This document shows positions 5,046-5,087 of a stretch of 5,087 bases of DNA, piece by piece. A program made the translations under genes and the position numbers. Within the stretch, counting starts at the first letter, position 1. Every line of letters starts with the position of its first letter. The notes beneath the pieces are model-generated. The model saw only the letters and a list, made by a program, of their open reading frames with translations. It did no database searches and was not told the DNA's origin. This DNA is from an uncultured Fretibacterium sp. (GTDB taxonomy: Bacteria > Synergistota > Synergistia > Synergistales > Aminobacteriaceae): the NCBI GenBank assembly GCA_937892105.1, contig CALAUZ010000362.1, positions 1-5,087 of the forward strand, read 5' to 3'.

Positions 5046-5087
5046 TTTGCCTCCTGTTACGACAGCTTCACCCGTAAACGGGTCATA
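5040..5087 (-). CDS. C-terminal 15 codons of a truncated-by-window protein
   Basis: The minus-strand frame entering from the right edge encodes YDPFTGEAVVTGGKR and stops with TAA at 5042-5040; the rest lies outside the window. The tail is too short to assign a family. The RNA-like structure downstream of it suggests the end of an IS200/IS605 tnpB, whose C-terminal tails after the zinc finger are variable. A phage-type DNA methylase or an ordinary cytoplasmic protein would fit the residues equally well. The alternative frame starting with ATG at 5086 gives only nine codons. Confidence 0.4.
   Translation of the reverse strand, partial: YDPFTGEAVVTGGKR

Overview
The window is chromosomal-looking bacterial DNA with slightly AT-rich base composition, Shine-Dalgarno-type ribosome binding sites and one apparent TTG start. 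The gene families (UPF0158, a YfcE-type phosphodiesterase, a SWIM zinc-finger protein, a PDDEXK-type Rpn protein) suggest an anaerobic Firmicutes- or Synergistetes-like bacterium. No marker gene is present, so that placement is a low-confidence guess.

Left part, plus strand (1-2679): a UPF0158-family protein, possibly with its start outside the window; a 34-residue single-span membrane peptide; a gap with a weak terminator-like hairpin and a doubtful 24-codon ORF; a full-length YfcE-type metallophosphoesterase; and, 17 bases later, a SWIM zinc-finger protein. The last two are probably co-transcribed.

Centre, minus strand (2663-3897): two small genes run toward the SWIM gene, and the nearer one overlaps its 3' end by 17 bp tail to tail. 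All three proteins share one module: a transposase-type helix-turn-helix, a long low-complexity charged linker, and a C-terminal leucine zipper. The zipper carries an E-N-A-(V/I)-L-K core whose Asn falls at the same heptad position in all three. In the SWIM protein this module is fused behind the zinc-finger domain; in the other two it is essentially the whole protein. No integrase-type transposase ORF accompanies them. The likely reading is a set of paralogous DNA-binding dimers that could pair with one another, and this is the most interesting part of the window.

Right part, minus strand (3898-5087): an intergenic region with a perfect 10-bp inverted repeat, a full-length Rpn-family (PDDEXK) protein with a probable TTG start and a sigma70-like promoter, and at the edge the last 15 codons of another protein. 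That tail is followed by a strong hairpin whose loop is complementary to a segment just after the stop codon. This layout resembles the 3' end of an IS200/IS605 tnpB gene with its omega RNA, but the protein tail is too short to prove it.
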